The notes beneath the pieces were generated by a model, which did not search any database, was not told where the DNA came from, and saw only the letters and a list, made by a program, of their open reading frames with translations. Positions 13,867 to 26,705 of a stretch of DNA of 64,000 bases are shown piece by piece. The position numbers were made by a program, and so were the translations under genes. The stretch comes from Rhyacichthys aspro (Eukaryota; Chordata; Actinopteri; Gobiiformes; Rhyacichthyidae): positions 15,355,906 to 15,419,905 of the forward strand of contig CM072160.1 of NCBI GenBank assembly GCA_036850595.1. The letters run 5' to 3'. How positions within the stretch are numbered: the stretch's first letter is position 1; every line of letters begins with the position of its first letter.

Positions 13867-16800
13867 ATAAAAGAACTAACTGAGCTGGGAAAAGAGCTGC
13901 CTTGAGTTCCAGAGTCATGATAAAAGAATGCAATTTCTTCAATTATCTCAAAAGCAGCAATCATTTCTCCAGATTCACTGATGTCTGCTTTTCTCACAGG
14001 TATCGCTCTTCATATTTTTCTTAATTGCCTATGTCTGGTTCACTGTCAGAGCCAAATTAAAGGTCAATTCATTTTCTGTCCATATATTTGGGGAAACAGA
14101 AAACCTTTCAAATGTGTGAAGGTTAAAAACCAGCTGTATTAAAAAAGAAAATGTAATGATGTGAGAAAAAAAAGGGAGGTAAAGGAACAGGTTAATTGTG
14201 GCAATGTGCTACATTTGAAACAATTTAAATCGATTCTTCCACAAATAATTTAGGTATAAATTAATTAATTAATTTATATATAATAAATTAATTAGTATTT
14301 ATATTGAAATAAAGTAACACTTAAAAGGGGAAAGCTTTATGATCTAGAAAAGCAGCAGCAAATCTCAAAAGGATTATATTTTGAATATGTCCGTAGTACG
14401 TCTGCGTGTGTGCACATGCGTGTTACAGTGTATTTTTGAGCTTTGAGCTACTGAGCTGACGTAACAGTCAGTTTAATCCCACGGTGTAAATCTCAGAAAA
14501 TGAGCAGCAAAATGCCAAATCAGGAGCTCAAAAAAAGACTATCCAGACAAACAGTGCAGCTTGTTTTGTCAACACACAGATTCCTACACAAGCCGATTCA
14601 TGCAAGGACACATAGACTACACTTTTTTTGACCTGTACCATGTCTCTGCCCTCTGTTGCGCTCTTTATCTTCTCTGTCTATCTGCCTGCATGCCTATCTG
14701 TCTGTCTCCCCCTCCTAGCCTCTAATTCCCAGCACTTTTCCCATTGGAGTGTTGTAAGAGGATAAGGCCATTCCCTCAGAGAGCAATGAGAGGATGAATA
14801 TACATGTGTATGTGTGAATGTGTGTGTCCTCATACTTAAGACTGTGACTGTTAACAATCAGATTTTGTTTGTTTAACTGTTTTAATGCATCACTTTTAGT
14901 AAAGACATAAGTTGGATGAGTATTGGCTGCATTTGTTTGAATGCATACCTCATCACATCATGAGCTTCCTCCTATAGTTTGTATCTGTATAGAAATAAGT
15001 CAATAAGCAATAAGAAAGTCATGCATGTTTTTGTATGTGTCTTCAGAAGCCATAGTAACACAGAGCGTCCACTGGCCACACATTTAGAAGATCATCCAAT
15101 GGAACAGGACAATATTATTATTATTGTTATTATTATTATTAATATTTTATGATGTTTATATTTAATTAAACACTGAGGGAAAACAAAACTGTGTAGGTAA
15201 TTAAAAAACACCAGCCCTGAACAACAAAACATATATGATCTGAAGTCACTGCTTCCCTTTTGTTGCTTATCCATCAGTTACATTTTCCTGCATGTTCCCG
15301 AGGGTTTAATTAAATCAGGCTTGTAAATAAGAGAATTATTACTGTAGTTTTACCAGTTAGAGGATATTACACATCTTCACCTCCTCCTTACCTGAGCAAG
15401 AACTGCTCTAACTGTTCCTATGTACTTCAGAGCACTAAAACACAAACCTAGCTGTGGGTTATTACACTGCAGTTAATAATTCTCATCCTTCAAAACAAAA
15501 TAAAAACTGATGACCTGCACTGGTCTGCTGCAACAAAAAGAGACATTTAAGTCTAATAAAGGAGCAGCTAAGTGCAGTAAAGGGTAAATTAGCCTGATGC
15601 TCAGACTGAGCAAACTTGCCACTGTTAATAAGTCTGTCTAATGCAATGATATACTTTGTGATCAGAGTTTCAACAAGGATTTAGGACGCGTTTACTAACA
15701 GTCATACACAAATACTGATGCCTACGCATACACATACCCATTCACATAAACACATGCGCATGCGCCACATATCACCCCAGCTGCTATGCTGGATTCATCC
15801 AAATATGGTAAGGGATATTTCCATGGCAACAGCAGACAGAAGGGGTGCACACTTATGCGGGATGATCTCCAGAGGGAGTCTGCTTTTTGACTTTTGATTC
15901 AGACTGTTCTTTCTTTTTTCATTCAACAGTGTAATCGTTCCCCCACTCTTTTACAAAAGCAAAGACATTCCAGCCCTTTCGTAAAGTAAAGTGATAAAAA
16001 TACAGTAATAAAATGAAACACATAAAATATAGTCAGTGCAATGGATGTCACAGTCAGCAACTTATGTCGCCCATAAGTTTCAACACAACTAACAACACAG
16101 AAAAACCATTTATAATCAACACTGGGATATCAGGCAGCTACGGCACCAATGACACCATCATTTGTTTTCAAGATGTTTTTATGCTTGCAAAAAACATACT
16201 AACACTTCCTGAACATGAGACAAAATTATTTTTTTGTCTGATTTAGTCAACACAAAAAGTACTGTAACATGGAATAGTATAGTAAGAAGTATTTAAACAA
16301 TTGTTGACAAAATATCCATATTACTGATTTGAAGTAATTTAGAGAGATATGAGCACTTAGTGTGGGAGAGTCAGTGTGTTGCATGTTGTTTTAAATACTT
16401 ATCTCTGCCCAGCCATTCATTAATGAGCCTATACCTCCCTGGCACCATGAAGAATTGTACTAGAGAAGCAATCAATACAGACACTCCTATCTGTGTGGGT
16501 CTGTGTGAGTTTCCCGGTAATGTGGTATTTAGCTTCGGTATCTGAAGCAAAACTAAATCAGAACAGAACTTGCCAACAAGGTTTTAATCAGCTAAAGTAA
16601 GTTGCGGTTTATTGGGTTAAATAATTATGTGGTAACGAAACTAGCAAGATTTAACCTTCAAACAATTAAGAAATGCACCTGGGACCCTCTCCAATTAACA
16701 AGATTGTAATTTATCTAAAGTAATTACAGTACTGACATTCACTTTGAGTGAGTAAAGTAAAAATAAACACATATTGACCTTTAGCATACAAACATAAATC

Positions 16801-19800
16801 CATAGTTAATGCCATATTGTCAGTCAAGTGCATATTCAAAACACATGTTGTCACAACTTAAAAAAATTACATGATGTATATTTCACAATGGCGCATTTTT
16901 GTCTTTTTTACCCAAATTAAAATCATGGTTGAATGAAGATGATGTGGAGATAGTACATTTGATAACATTTTGTCCACATTTGTCTTTGTGTCTGATATAT
17001 GTCAAAACATGTTTACTAATTATTCCTAATTATTGTATCTATAATTATATAACTATAATGCTAAAGCTAAATTCAATGTCATAGATACACCAGTTTGTCT
17101 AGTGACTGTTTTGCAGAAGCCAATAAATACAGCAACAGGTTAAAGATACTGATAATCCCTGCAGCAACTTTTCGAAAGATGGAGAGTGATTTAAATATTT
17201 GTTGTTTGCTGGTTTAAGTTAGATGCTATGGGTATGGCCTTGTGAACTTAACTATTGCTGTACCATAACTGGATATATTAAAATATAAGTGAATTAGATC
17301 AGAATGTGACTGGACATGCTACTCAGACTGTCCAGCCCTAACAGAAGAATATTAACCATAGTGTGCTTAGAAAAGTTACCTTTTTATCAGCAGGATGTCC
17401 ATGATAATGAGGGTGATCGGCATGAGGATGATGATGATTATGGAGATAGTGATGAAGACAATCAGGATGATGATCAACAAAACTCAGTGCTTTGATGATT
17501 AATCACATGGAACATTGCTGGGGAAAAGCAGAATAATATTGAATAACATTAAATTAGCTGCTTTTTAATGGTAATGGCTTGGGGATTTTGTATGCATTTA
17601 TAAGTGTTTTATTTTGTGCTGTTGGGTAGTAAAGGTGTCAAAATGATTATTCATCTCATGTTAATTACACTGTTGTCTAAGCACCCCAAACAAGGATTAG
17701 AAGCAACCATCTTATTTACAAATGCAAAAATAGTGTACACATTCACAGATGTAGATGAAAGTAGCGCAGTTGAAAGACAGTGTTTCTAAGTCAATAATGG
17801 GACATTTTTAAATAAATGAAAACATTGTCGCCAAGTTTATTTACAAAACAAAAACAAAAACATATCATCTATCAAATTAATTCTTATAAAAAGCCTAGTC
17901 TATTACTCTGTCACAGACATGATCATAGTTCTTAAGGAGATTTAAGGAAAGTGTAATGTACTCACCTGCCAACAAGAAGGAATTCTCCAACTGACCCCTG
18001 CCGTCTCATGGCCATGAGGATGTTGCGAACGGTCATGCCTTCACAGAAACACGCCACCACTCTGGCCTTGGGCAGATGTGCCCTGAGTCTCTCCAACAAC
18101 CGGTCAAAGCTCTGTTCTCCAGCATTGCTCCAGATTTTGCCTGCAGGCAAACAGTTATGATTCGATCTATGCAGCTTTATGAAATGAGATCCTAAATTTA
18201 ATATTTGACAATAAAAGGATAAACCAATACAACGTCGAAATGACCATGAAATCATGTGTTATAAGAACTACTTCTATGCATTTTGTTCTGCATTATCTTT
18301 TGCTGTAACTTACAGTGGTTGATTGTTTTAGTTTCTTACCAGAATGAGCAATACAGATGCCCTCCTTCGCTGCCATGTCTTTAAATGCCTCCATTCCACT
18401 TTCACCATAGTTGCCTAAAAGCACAAAAGGTTCATAGACTCCTTTATTCAAGACATCTTCAGATCTACGGGATCTATGCAACACATGATAACAATGATCC
18501 TATCCAAGAGATGATGGACAATAGAAATAAAGGCACCATTCCGGTTTGAAAAGATAATTGATGTAAATACCAAGTATCGGACCAAACCAAGTAGCTCAAA
18601 TTTATATCAGAGAAAGCATTTCCCAATGTGGCACCAATTTCTCTGCCAGAGAAAGTGGGTGACCTGGAATTTATGCTAATGACTGGTTGTACTCACTGGC
18701 AAAGAAAATGACAGGATTTCCCTCTCTAATTCTCCTTTTTATCTATTTTTTCCTCTGTTTATTGAAGAGTAGATCAAAAACATATCTCTACCAGTGTCCT
18801 CTCTTTTCTCACTCAATGAGATCATTATCTTCTCTAATGTTCCCTCTTGTGTATGTGCTATCCAATCCAACATGGCTGCCCAATTAGCCATGATTGATCT
18901 CTTTAAATTGATGGGAGGCGGAGGTCAGAGGACAAAAAGTGAGAGAAATCAAGTGAATAAAAGACAGAGGGAGAGGAAATAGGATGGAAAGAAAAGAGGG
19001 GAAATACATCAACAAGCAAGTCTCTCATGGAAAAGACAGTTCAAAAATAAAAATTCTAAAACCCTTGACCTCTGCTTTATACGCAGCACCTTTGTAAAGC
19101 CAGGCCCCTGATGAGCGTGTCAGAGCGAAGTGTAAAGTCCTGTAATTAGTGTCTCAGTGAGGGGAGTGGGAGACAGATGGCACAGGCCTTCCTTCTCTTG
19201 TACACATGGGTATACGCACTCAAGCACACATTCTTACTGTTGCGCTCATCTAAATCGATAAAACGCGTAACCTACTTCACTCCTGTCTCAATGGGGATTT
19301 ATGTGTTAGATAGAGCTGCTCTCTACCTCCCACCCAAACACTAGGGCCTCTTAATGTTTGAAATACACATGCTATTTATGTATATCACACATACAAAGAA
19401 CACTCCTAGTTTTATTAAATCAAATCATAAAAATCGCTATAGTGCAAATATTATCCATCACAAACTTACAAAAGACAAAAATGACCATAATCATAAAATC
19501 TTTAGAATATGTAGCAGCACTAAAAAAAAGGCAGGGACATGTAATGTAGTACTGGTCTCTCTCCATCCTACTCAATTACCATCCCCATTCTCTTGTCACT
19601 CTTATAAGATGCTATCACATGCAATTACTGTACCCTTTCCTGCCACTTGCTTCCATTGCTGCTCTCTCTTTTTCAACAGAACACAGGCTGTGGTAGCCCT
19701 AAATTAAGTACACAGCTTTCTTTTAATGTCATGTTCTACTGACTAAACCCCTGTTGTTAGATGTTGTGCTGTCAGCCCTGATGAAAAGTTCTGTCCCTTG

Positions 19801-22272
19801 AAAATTTTACATAGAAAACATGCAGCAACAACAAAACTTCTGTTAACCTGTGGATGCAGGTAATTGTAATTTTGATTCTCACTTCAGATATCTCGACCCT
19901 AAGCCAATATGACGAAGTGTAAACCTAGGAATTCAAGCACAAGAGCAATTGCTATAAAGGGACCTACCAGAAACAGTCTTATGACCCACTTTTAAATCTC
20001 CACCCTTCGGCAACCAAGCAAGAGACAACAATATTCAAGCAGCCATTTTTTATTCTGTCCATTGTTCATTTTTCCGCATTGCCTTGACACCTATAACAAA
20101 CTTTCTTCCTATAATGCTATCACAGAGAGAAAAAGGCAGAAGAGGGGATGTAAAGAGTTAAAATCTTGATGCATTGAAAGACTGATCAATGTCTGCTGGA
20201 GCAAGCCCTGGTGACACATGTCAAACACATGTCAATAAAAGCAGGACTCAATTTAACAAACGAGAGGAAAGGAGAGGGTAACAAGGGCTGGCAAGAAAAG
20301 CAACACAGAGAAACTAAATTACAATACACAAGTAGAATAAAGAAACACTTCAGAGTATTGGGGGTTGGTTTAGTTTTAGTATTAAACTGGTTAAATCCAA
20401 AATGCATCAGGTGGATAAGATTAGAAAGAAAGGAGAACCTCATAAAAAGAACTAGGTAGATATCTCAAGGGGATTTATTCTATTCATTTATTATATTCAG
20501 TTCAATATTGTCTTGCAGGGCTGGAAGAAGAAACGTTAATGTGGAAAATTAATGAGTTTCTACACACTTCACCCTTGTCTTCTTTTGAACCTGAAGCTCA
20601 CATTTGTTCTTTTATGTATCCTGGACGGTCCAAATGAACGCACAAATAAAACACACACATAGACACTCTGCTCAGAGGCTTGCCTTTTGGCACCGATGTC
20701 ATTGCCTTCACTGTTCTTTCTCCATCTCTCTTCCTCCATATCATCCTCTCACCCCCATTTTTCTTCATCCCTTTATCCCTGATAAACCGTTTATTTCCCA
20801 TCCTCCTCCTCTTTGCCTCCTTCCTGTGTCTGCCTCTACTTGCTCTACTTGCTCTGTTCTGTTTGACTGATTGTCTTTAAGAAGGCAGCAGCTGTCCTTG
20901 AAGGCCTGTTTCAAGGTCGAACCTTCTTGCAGAGAAAAAAAAAAACAAAGACCAATTCTTGTCCCTATGAACATACACCATCAAGCTCAATCACCAGCAA
21001 GTTCTAACCCATTATTTGTGAAGATAAATGTGCAAATCTGCAAATGAAAAAAAAAATCCTTTGTATTTTATTTTGTTTGAAAGGTTTCTACCCCTGCAGC
21101 TCACTAGCAGTCATCTGATTTGAGTTTTGATTTGGTGTTGCATTTACTGCCATCACTCTACAAACTTAGTAAAGTGCGCAGATATGAATAATAGAAGAGA
21201 GATTGTACATATACTGTATGTCAAAATACGAATGTACCTTCTGTGTGTATGGCAGACACATAGCTCCAGTTGTATCTCTTCACTATGTCCACCATAGCTC
21301 TTGCTTGCTGGGCATCTGAAGGCACTACTCTCATGAAGTACTTGTAAAGGCTCTGACAAAACATGGTATTTGAAACATGTTAAAATCACATTATTGACGT
21401 GTCTACATATTTAATGTGTCGTGCCTGTGTGTAGATCCCACCTTGTCGCTGAGGTCCATACTGGTGGCAGAGTAGGCAATCTGTGGTATGTTGAAGAGCT
21501 GAAGAAGGTTCTGGACCTGAATGGCCACAGAACTTGAACCTGGTCCAATTAAACCCACAATGGGTTTCTTCCCTCTCATTGGAGTGGCAGCGGGGTCAGC
21601 ACATTTCATTGTTCCACCACCACCTCCTCCCCCCCATGTGCCTCCACCCCACTCCTCAGCCTCATCAGATGAGACCAGCGAATCTCGTATGAACTCAATG
21701 CTTTGCTCTAGAGCCACAGCTGAATGCCAACAAGAGTCCCGAATCTCACAGCCCAGGCTGATGTTGGGGAGGATCTGCTGGTCAGCATTGATGCGATCCA
21801 GTGTGTGCATCATTGCCTCCACACGTTGGATTCCATACTGCTCTCGGACTGCGCCACACTTGCGTTCATGTACCTGTGCAGACATGGTGTAAAAAGGTAT
21901 TCACACATTTCATATAGTTTTTAAGGGTTCTATTTTCACATCACAATTTTCTACAAAATAATTTAAAATAATTCTAATGTTTGAAGGTTTGGGTGAAATG
22001 TTGACAGAGCATTCACAGTAGGTTGAGTGTAAAGCAGGTTTTTCCTGGTAAGAGAATCTGGTGTAATCTAACAATTGCAAAGCAAGGCTTAAGACAGAAA
22101 ATACAGTGCAGAGACTGACCTTGTCAGCAGGTGGCTGATGATGGACAGAGAACAAGGCTCCAATTATGATGTCACCGGGAATGTGTGCTACAACTCGTCG
22201 TTCATTTGACTGAGCAGAGTCACTCTGTTCAGGCTCCACCCAAATGAACAAAAACATCAATAGCCAAACCAT
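34..22272 (-). CDS. grm5: Metabotropic glutamate receptor 5 (3' end cut by window)
   Basis: Class C GPCR for glutamate, normally coupled to Gq at synapses. Sixteen coding exons join in frame on the minus strand: 22272-22120, 21873-21442, 21352-21238, 18414-18340, 18140-17966, 6218-5983, 5303-5182, 4993-4869, 4731-4563, 4446-4320, 1867-1750, 1602-1416, 1220-1062, 832-707, 465-283, 200-34 (about 890 codons). The product starts MVWLLMFLFIW (signal peptide), then SAQSNERRVVAH and the Venus-flytrap domain (GPGSSSVAIQVQ, YSATSMDLSDK), the cysteine-rich domain (SCCWTCTPCKENE) and seven membrane segments ending near NVPANFNEAKYIAFTMYTT. It is closer to GRM5 than GRM1 (HSGKIWSNAGEQSFD, GITIKLQ). The first in-frame ATG is at 22272; the codon further upstream in the open frame is TTG. 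The long C-terminal tail lies beyond position 1. Odd: a Gly-rich insert in exon 2, six exons for the 7TM region, and one GC donor. The a or b paralogue cannot be decided. Confidence 0.96.
1411..1416 (-). other. grm5: GC-type splice donor in grm5
   Basis: The exon ending SYSALVTK finishes ACTAAG and is followed directly by GCAAGT, not GT. The next exon (from 1220, TNRIARILAG) joins in phase 0 after a normal TTAG acceptor. There is no usable GT that keeps the frame. AAG|GCAAGT is the classic context for a GC-AG intron. Confidence 0.85.
3545..3702 (-). repeat. tRNA-derived SINE-like copy
   Basis: On the minus strand, a pol III A-box-like block (3684-3695, reads TGGCTCACCTGG) is followed by a good B box (3642-3652, reads GGTTCAATTCC) at tRNA-like spacing. 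A non-tRNA body rich in 'ggggaatgacat' and 'agacagacata' follows. This matches the design of common fish tRNA-derived repeats. It has no cloverleaf or clear anticodon arm, so it is not a tRNA gene. Family and exact ends need a repeat library. Confidence 0.55.
3958..4140 (-). pseudogene. Tc1/mariner transposase fragment (decayed)
   Basis: The minus-strand frame holds the C-terminal part of a Tc1-like DDE transposase: PKHTTNAIWNDLY, then LPQSCHFNVIESVWNYMKR. These match the family pattern PKHT...WPxQSPDLNxIExxWxxLKR. Only about 60 residues remain; the normal protein is about 340 residues and begins with a helix-turn-helix that is absent here. The flanks (about 3840-4260) look like further element sequence, but I could not define terminal inverted repeats. 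Dead element inside a grm5 intron. Confidence 0.65.
6647..7340. mobile_element. Non-autonomous pogo/Tigger-like DNA transposon
   Basis: A 694 bp element flanked by TA on both sides (6645-6646 and 7341-7342), the target duplication of the Tc1/mariner superfamily. The left end reads CAGTTGTCCCTCGCTATAAC. The right end reverse-complements to CAGTAGTCCCTTGTTTATCG, giving an imperfect terminal inverted repeat of the Tigger type. Inside is a short start-like open stretch (from about 7061, MWTKRSAPTKAPAVATKRQ) resembling the basic N-terminus of pogo transposases, but it ends after some 25 codons, so the copy cannot mobilise itself. It also holds four tandem 41 bp units (6760-6915). Confidence 0.75.
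6760..6915. repeat. 41 bp tandem repeat with inverted CCAAT boxes
   Basis: Units start at 6760, 6801, 6842 and 6883, each exactly 41 bp, with the last one partial. Every unit contains GATTGGCTAAGG, which holds an inverted CCAAT box (ATTGG), the core recognised by NF-Y. The array lies upstream of the residual start codon within the Tigger-like element, so it may be part of the element's own promoter (inference). Confidence 0.85.
9965..10330. mobile_element. Possible hAT-type miniature element
   Basis: The left end, TTAAAGCCACCCTGCATAAC then TTTTAGC, is mirrored at the right by GCTAAAAGTTACACGTTAA. The shared inverted core is TAACTTTTAGC. Fish genomes carry many short non-coding elements with this kind of end. 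I could not fix the target-site duplication, so limits are approximate. Confidence 0.35.
12218..12240. repeat. CA microsatellite
   Basis: Simple (CA)n run of about 11 units in the large grm5 intron. Confidence 0.9.
13818..13863. repeat. TA microsatellite
   Basis: Uninterrupted (AT)n of about 23 units in the large grm5 intron, likely length-polymorphic. Confidence 0.95.
18415..21237. other. grm5 intron of 2.8 kb, no gene seen
   Basis: Between the exon ending VSAIHTE and the exon NYGESGMEAFKDM. The sequence is AT-rich with purine- and pyrimidine-rich tracts. Open frames here lack splice context and protein-family signals, and I assign none. Confidence 0.55.
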
Positions 22273-25200
22273 GATCTTGTTCCGTGTTGGAATCAAAAAT
22301 GAAGCAAATCAGAGGGGAACAGTGCCGTCACAGGAAAAAGGTGGGCACAAAAACACTTTTACTTTCCATTGCAAGGGTCTGTGGCACTTAGGAATTTCAG
22401 AAAGTATTCCTTTTTTCTTCTTTGTCTTCCTTTCTTTCTGATTTCAAGGTGGCACCATTACTGCAACAGCTGAGACAGGTGCAGAAGTGCAACCTGTGAA
22501 ATTCAAAAGAAAACGTGGTCTAAGTCTCATTTGCGGAAATAAGTCCAGGCTCTCCCAATTATAAGGCGGACTTGATCTCCACAGTAAAAGATGAAAGACA
22601 GACATGATCACATTAACCTGTGAGCAGAAAAGACAACAGTTTATATTACTTTATCACATGACTTAATAAAGCACATACAGTATGTACACTTATCCTGTAG
22701 TTTGTAAATAAAAGTCGAGGCAGAATATTTTATCTAGCAAGGTACATACAATATTCTTTTGTTCTAATAGAACACTATGTGTGCCTTATTATCATAAATT
22801 ATACAAAGCCATTATGATGTGCAAACAGGGTAACAGTCCGGAATTTAAAAAAAATCTTTGCAAAATGTGGTCATTTCAACCATTAACAGGTATAATTCAA
22901 GCAGACATTAAAGGCAAAGAAAACACATCAAGCTAAGCTTACAGTGCTACAGTAAGACATCATTTATTATCATTATTTACTGAGTAGATTTTCAAATAGC
23001 CATCCCGTGGTATAAGCCATAGGGTTCCATGATTGTATAAACCTCAAAGGTACCAAATACTTAAACTGACATCAACATAGCAATTTAATTGACCACTAAA
23101 CTGGAGAAGAGGCAGGACAATTTAGACAGCAAAGGATAACATACACTTTGTGTTCTAAACAGGCTCAGGGTCGTGACAGAGATGTTAGTGAGTCATGGGG
23201 TAAAAAAATGATGAAAAATCATGGAGGGATAAGCAAAAATAGAAAAAGGATGGCAGATTGACACCAAAAAAAGCATAAACGTGAGAATAAACGTGTAAAA
23301 AGCTTTAAGGCATTCAAGAAGATGTAAAGGCACGTAAAAGAACAGACAGAGGAGATAACTGAGAAACCAAGGAAAGGTATTACTCCATAAACATGACACA
23401 GTGACCATACAACCAAATGCTGCAAATAATCATTATCACTTATCGCATGGGAGCGATAACAAAACATGGCCTCCCTTGGTGATTATCTTTGTTGCCACAC
23501 AATTTTATTGTGTTGAAATTGCATTCTGTCCAGTGGTTACCAAACAGGAACAATAACAATTCATTCAGAAGCATCCCTTAACACACTTAACATGTTTTTT
23601 TTTCCTCATTGTCTGCTCCACACATCTGTCTTTGTCTTGTTATAAATGATTTACTGTTTCTGCTGAAAACTGTAAAAGGACACCCCTTTTTTAGTGAGTG
23701 CACAATTAACAAAAAAATGCATAACACAAAAACAAAAGGTTATTTTGGCGAAGGCTTTTGCTGCGCAATAGTGTCACAATGTGTCTCTAGAAGCCTCCTG
23801 TGGACAGAAATAAAATTTACTGCACCTGTGCCCCATCTAACCACAGGTCTCAGCACACTCAAAAATGTTTATTTACAACAGTGCCTATGACCTTAAATAG
23901 TCTTAGCCTGGAAGAGCTAAAGACAGACAAAAAGCAATTATTGTATGAGCTTTTGAAGTACATCTTCAAAGACATCATCATTTGAATCAATAAATGTTTA
24001 AGTAGAGGATGAACAACTGAATTTTGCTTATAAGAATGTAGTGCATTAATTCCTGTAGTTTATCATGGGGTCGCTAATCAGTGCCAGTTTACCTGCAGCG
24101 GCAGACAAGGTGTGACACAGCCAGCCAGAACAACTCCATGAAACAAGCCATGACCTCACATCACTTCAGTTTGCAAAAATACAAGGGGACTCAAAACCTC
24201 CAATAACAATTCTCTGGTTTACAGCTACCTCTCCTGATGTTCTCCTGGCTTCCTAAAAGCAAAGCAAATGAATAACGGACATATAAGTAGAGTGTCCATT
24301 CAAACTTACTAATTTAGGCTCTCAATGGAACCAAGAGACAATGTGTGGCGCAGCACTGCATCTGTCCCCTGCAATGGTAGATCAGAGTCAGTGATTTGCA
24401 TGGAATCAAACAAACAGAGACGGCTTTATTGCAAAAGAAAGCTGTACAACATGACAGAGACACCGTTTGAAATGAACATTTCTACAACATGCACCGATGA
24501 AACCGCGTTTCCAGCTGCCCCTAGCCTTAAAGAAGAGTCTTCATTGATGATAGATGTTTTATTTAAACAGACATCGATCCGGAATAACCTCTAAATGAAA
24601 CAAGACCGTCTATGCGGCTGTCCTTGCAAACAGGTCTCTATGAAATGAGGGCAATGTAAAGGAAAGCATGTGAAAGACACGAGAGACGAAAGTCTGTGTA
24701 AAGGACTAGAGAAGGGCACAGTGATGCGGAATCCAAACTGTGGGTCTTACCTTACGGCAACCTCTGAAACACGTCTTTCTCGTCACTCAGTTTCACTTAC
24801 AAAATATAATTCCAAGTAACTCTTAATGGAAAAAAGATTGTGGGGGTTCCGTGCCGCCCAATGTAAAGCACACGGGAGCTGCGTCTGACAGTGCAGCCTG
24901 CGAGCTCCCTCCGTTTTCTAGTCACGCACACCTGAGCCTCTCTCCAAACACCTCTCTTTCCTTCCCAGCCCTCTCCCCTCTGAGCACCTCGCATCTCCCT
25001 CTAGAGCCCAGTCCAAACATTTTTCTGTGATACACACTTCGAACGTGTCTCCCTATAGTCCATGCATCTCCTGCTGTAATGTCCCCTCACTCTAATTTGC
25101 CCCTGACTGTTTTCCACTGTTAAACAACGCTGCATGTTTCTCATAAACCAACCGATTGAACTGACGTGAACTTGACTTGTTTTGCCAGAAAGAGGTTTTG

Positions 25201-26639
25201 TTCAAATTGCTTCAAATAACTTTTCAAAAAAAATCAATGTTTTACTTAAAAAAGAACCTAACACGATATGTACTTATAAAGTTGTGTTGCATGCTACCGT
25301 ACCATGGGGCATAAACAATTCAGACCATCAAAAACACACAAAACACCTAGTTAGACATAGCTTTACAATTAATATAAGTGTTCTTACATTGTTTGCTGGA
25401 ACAATTTTTTTTATTCTAATGCTACTATTAGCAAAGCCCGCGCTTACCAATCGCCCTAGCTTAGTTAAAAAGCTACCTAGCAATTAGATTTCTTTTAAAT
25501 TAGCACGTGTCTCGCGTTTTTGTGGTATTTTAGTTAACGTTTATTTATAACAGAGTTGTTCATAGTAAGTTGTTCTGGGTTGATCAATTTCCGGGTGTAA
25601 ACAAAGTAAAATAAAATAGATAGCAGGCTAGCTACCCGCAATGCAGCAAGTGATGTACGCGGTTGGTGACCATTAGCTTTAAGTTAGTTAGCCTAAGCTA
25701 AATAATAAGGCTAAGTTAATGCCACTAGCCACAAAACTTTATTAACTTATACCCTACCTCTTGGCAATTTGGTATAATCATATTCGAGGATAAACAATTA
25801 GCATTTTTTCATTTTTAACATATTGTTCTGAATTTAAATGAGTGGGCGCTCTTGAAAGCTAATGACTACAGTGATCACCCAATGCCTCTATTCAAACAGA
25901 AAGAGATGGCACTTGAGGTAATGATGCAATGGAGCCGATCGATAACATTTGAAGTTTCAGAGCGGTCACTGGAGTAAAGAGCCATTAACCTATAGGCCAC
26001 ATCTTTGCCTGGCGTCCACCTGAAAGACCCACGGGCATCAAATCACTGGCGAGAAAAAAATCAATACAAATGTAATGGAAACATCCCTCTCTCCTCCAGT
26101 TGTCTAGTAATACAGTCATGGACCATTTTTTATGCACAAATGCGCAAAAATGAGGGTTACATAAATCTTGCAACAAACTAGGGATTTGTTAGAGATTATC
26201 ATAACCATATGTGCAATTAGGTCGCGACCAGCTTTCATTGATTCAGAATACAACATTGTTTCGCATGGAAATATTAGCCTACATAACATGATTTAATTTT
26301 ATGAACAGGGTTTTAAACACGCTGATGTGGATTGGGTTAGGTATATATATCAGATTTTGTGCCTCTTGAAAAAGAAAGAGCACAGCTAGATCTCTGTGAA
26401 TAACATGCAACCTAACCACATTGACAACCTTCATGAACAAAAAATGAAAAAATGATTTGCCAGATTTACTGAAGACTGCCTCAAATAGCCTCAGAGTCAC
26501 CAAAATAAGACAGTTAAAGTCACATACCGCTGGTTGCAGGACAGGTGCACATTCCTGGAGAAACACAGCATCCCTCACACATCCATCACGGCATCATGCT
26601 CTGCGCTGCTTAATCTACTTTTTCACTATGGCAACAAAT

Positions 26640-26705
26640 GAACCGTCTCTGGGCTCGCTCCGCCGCGCCACGACGCGCCAATGAGGAGGCTCCGTTCGCG
26701 TCACA
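26640..26705. promoter_or_regulatory. CpG-dense patch, possible grm5 promoter
   Basis: A short dense CpG cluster in an otherwise CpG-poor region, containing CGCTCCGCCGCGCCACGACG and a CCAAT box (cgccaatgag). It lies about 4.4 kb upstream of the grm5 start codon, a reasonable place for a transcription start with spliced 5' UTR exons. Assignment to grm5 is inference. Confidence 0.35.

Larger units (their letters stand above)
6219..17965. other. Large grm5 intron (11.7 kb)
   Basis: The longest intron in the window, between exons for the upper and lower parts of the glutamate-binding domain. Contents seen: a pogo/Tigger-like element (6647-7340), a possible hAT-type miniature element (about 9965-10330), a CA run near 12218, a TA run at 13818-13863, and GAT-rich low-complexity sequence at 17400-17490. 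I saw no exon of another gene on either strand. Regulatory elements are possible but cannot be shown from sequence alone. Confidence 0.6.

Noticed and set aside
17400..17490. GAT-rich open stretch that could encode an acidic peptide
   Set aside because: Simple GATGAT-type low complexity inside a grm5 intron, with no splice support.
22273..22296. Longer grm5 start upstream (codon at 22296)
   Set aside because: That codon is TTG. The first ATG in frame, at 22272, gives a proper signal peptide.
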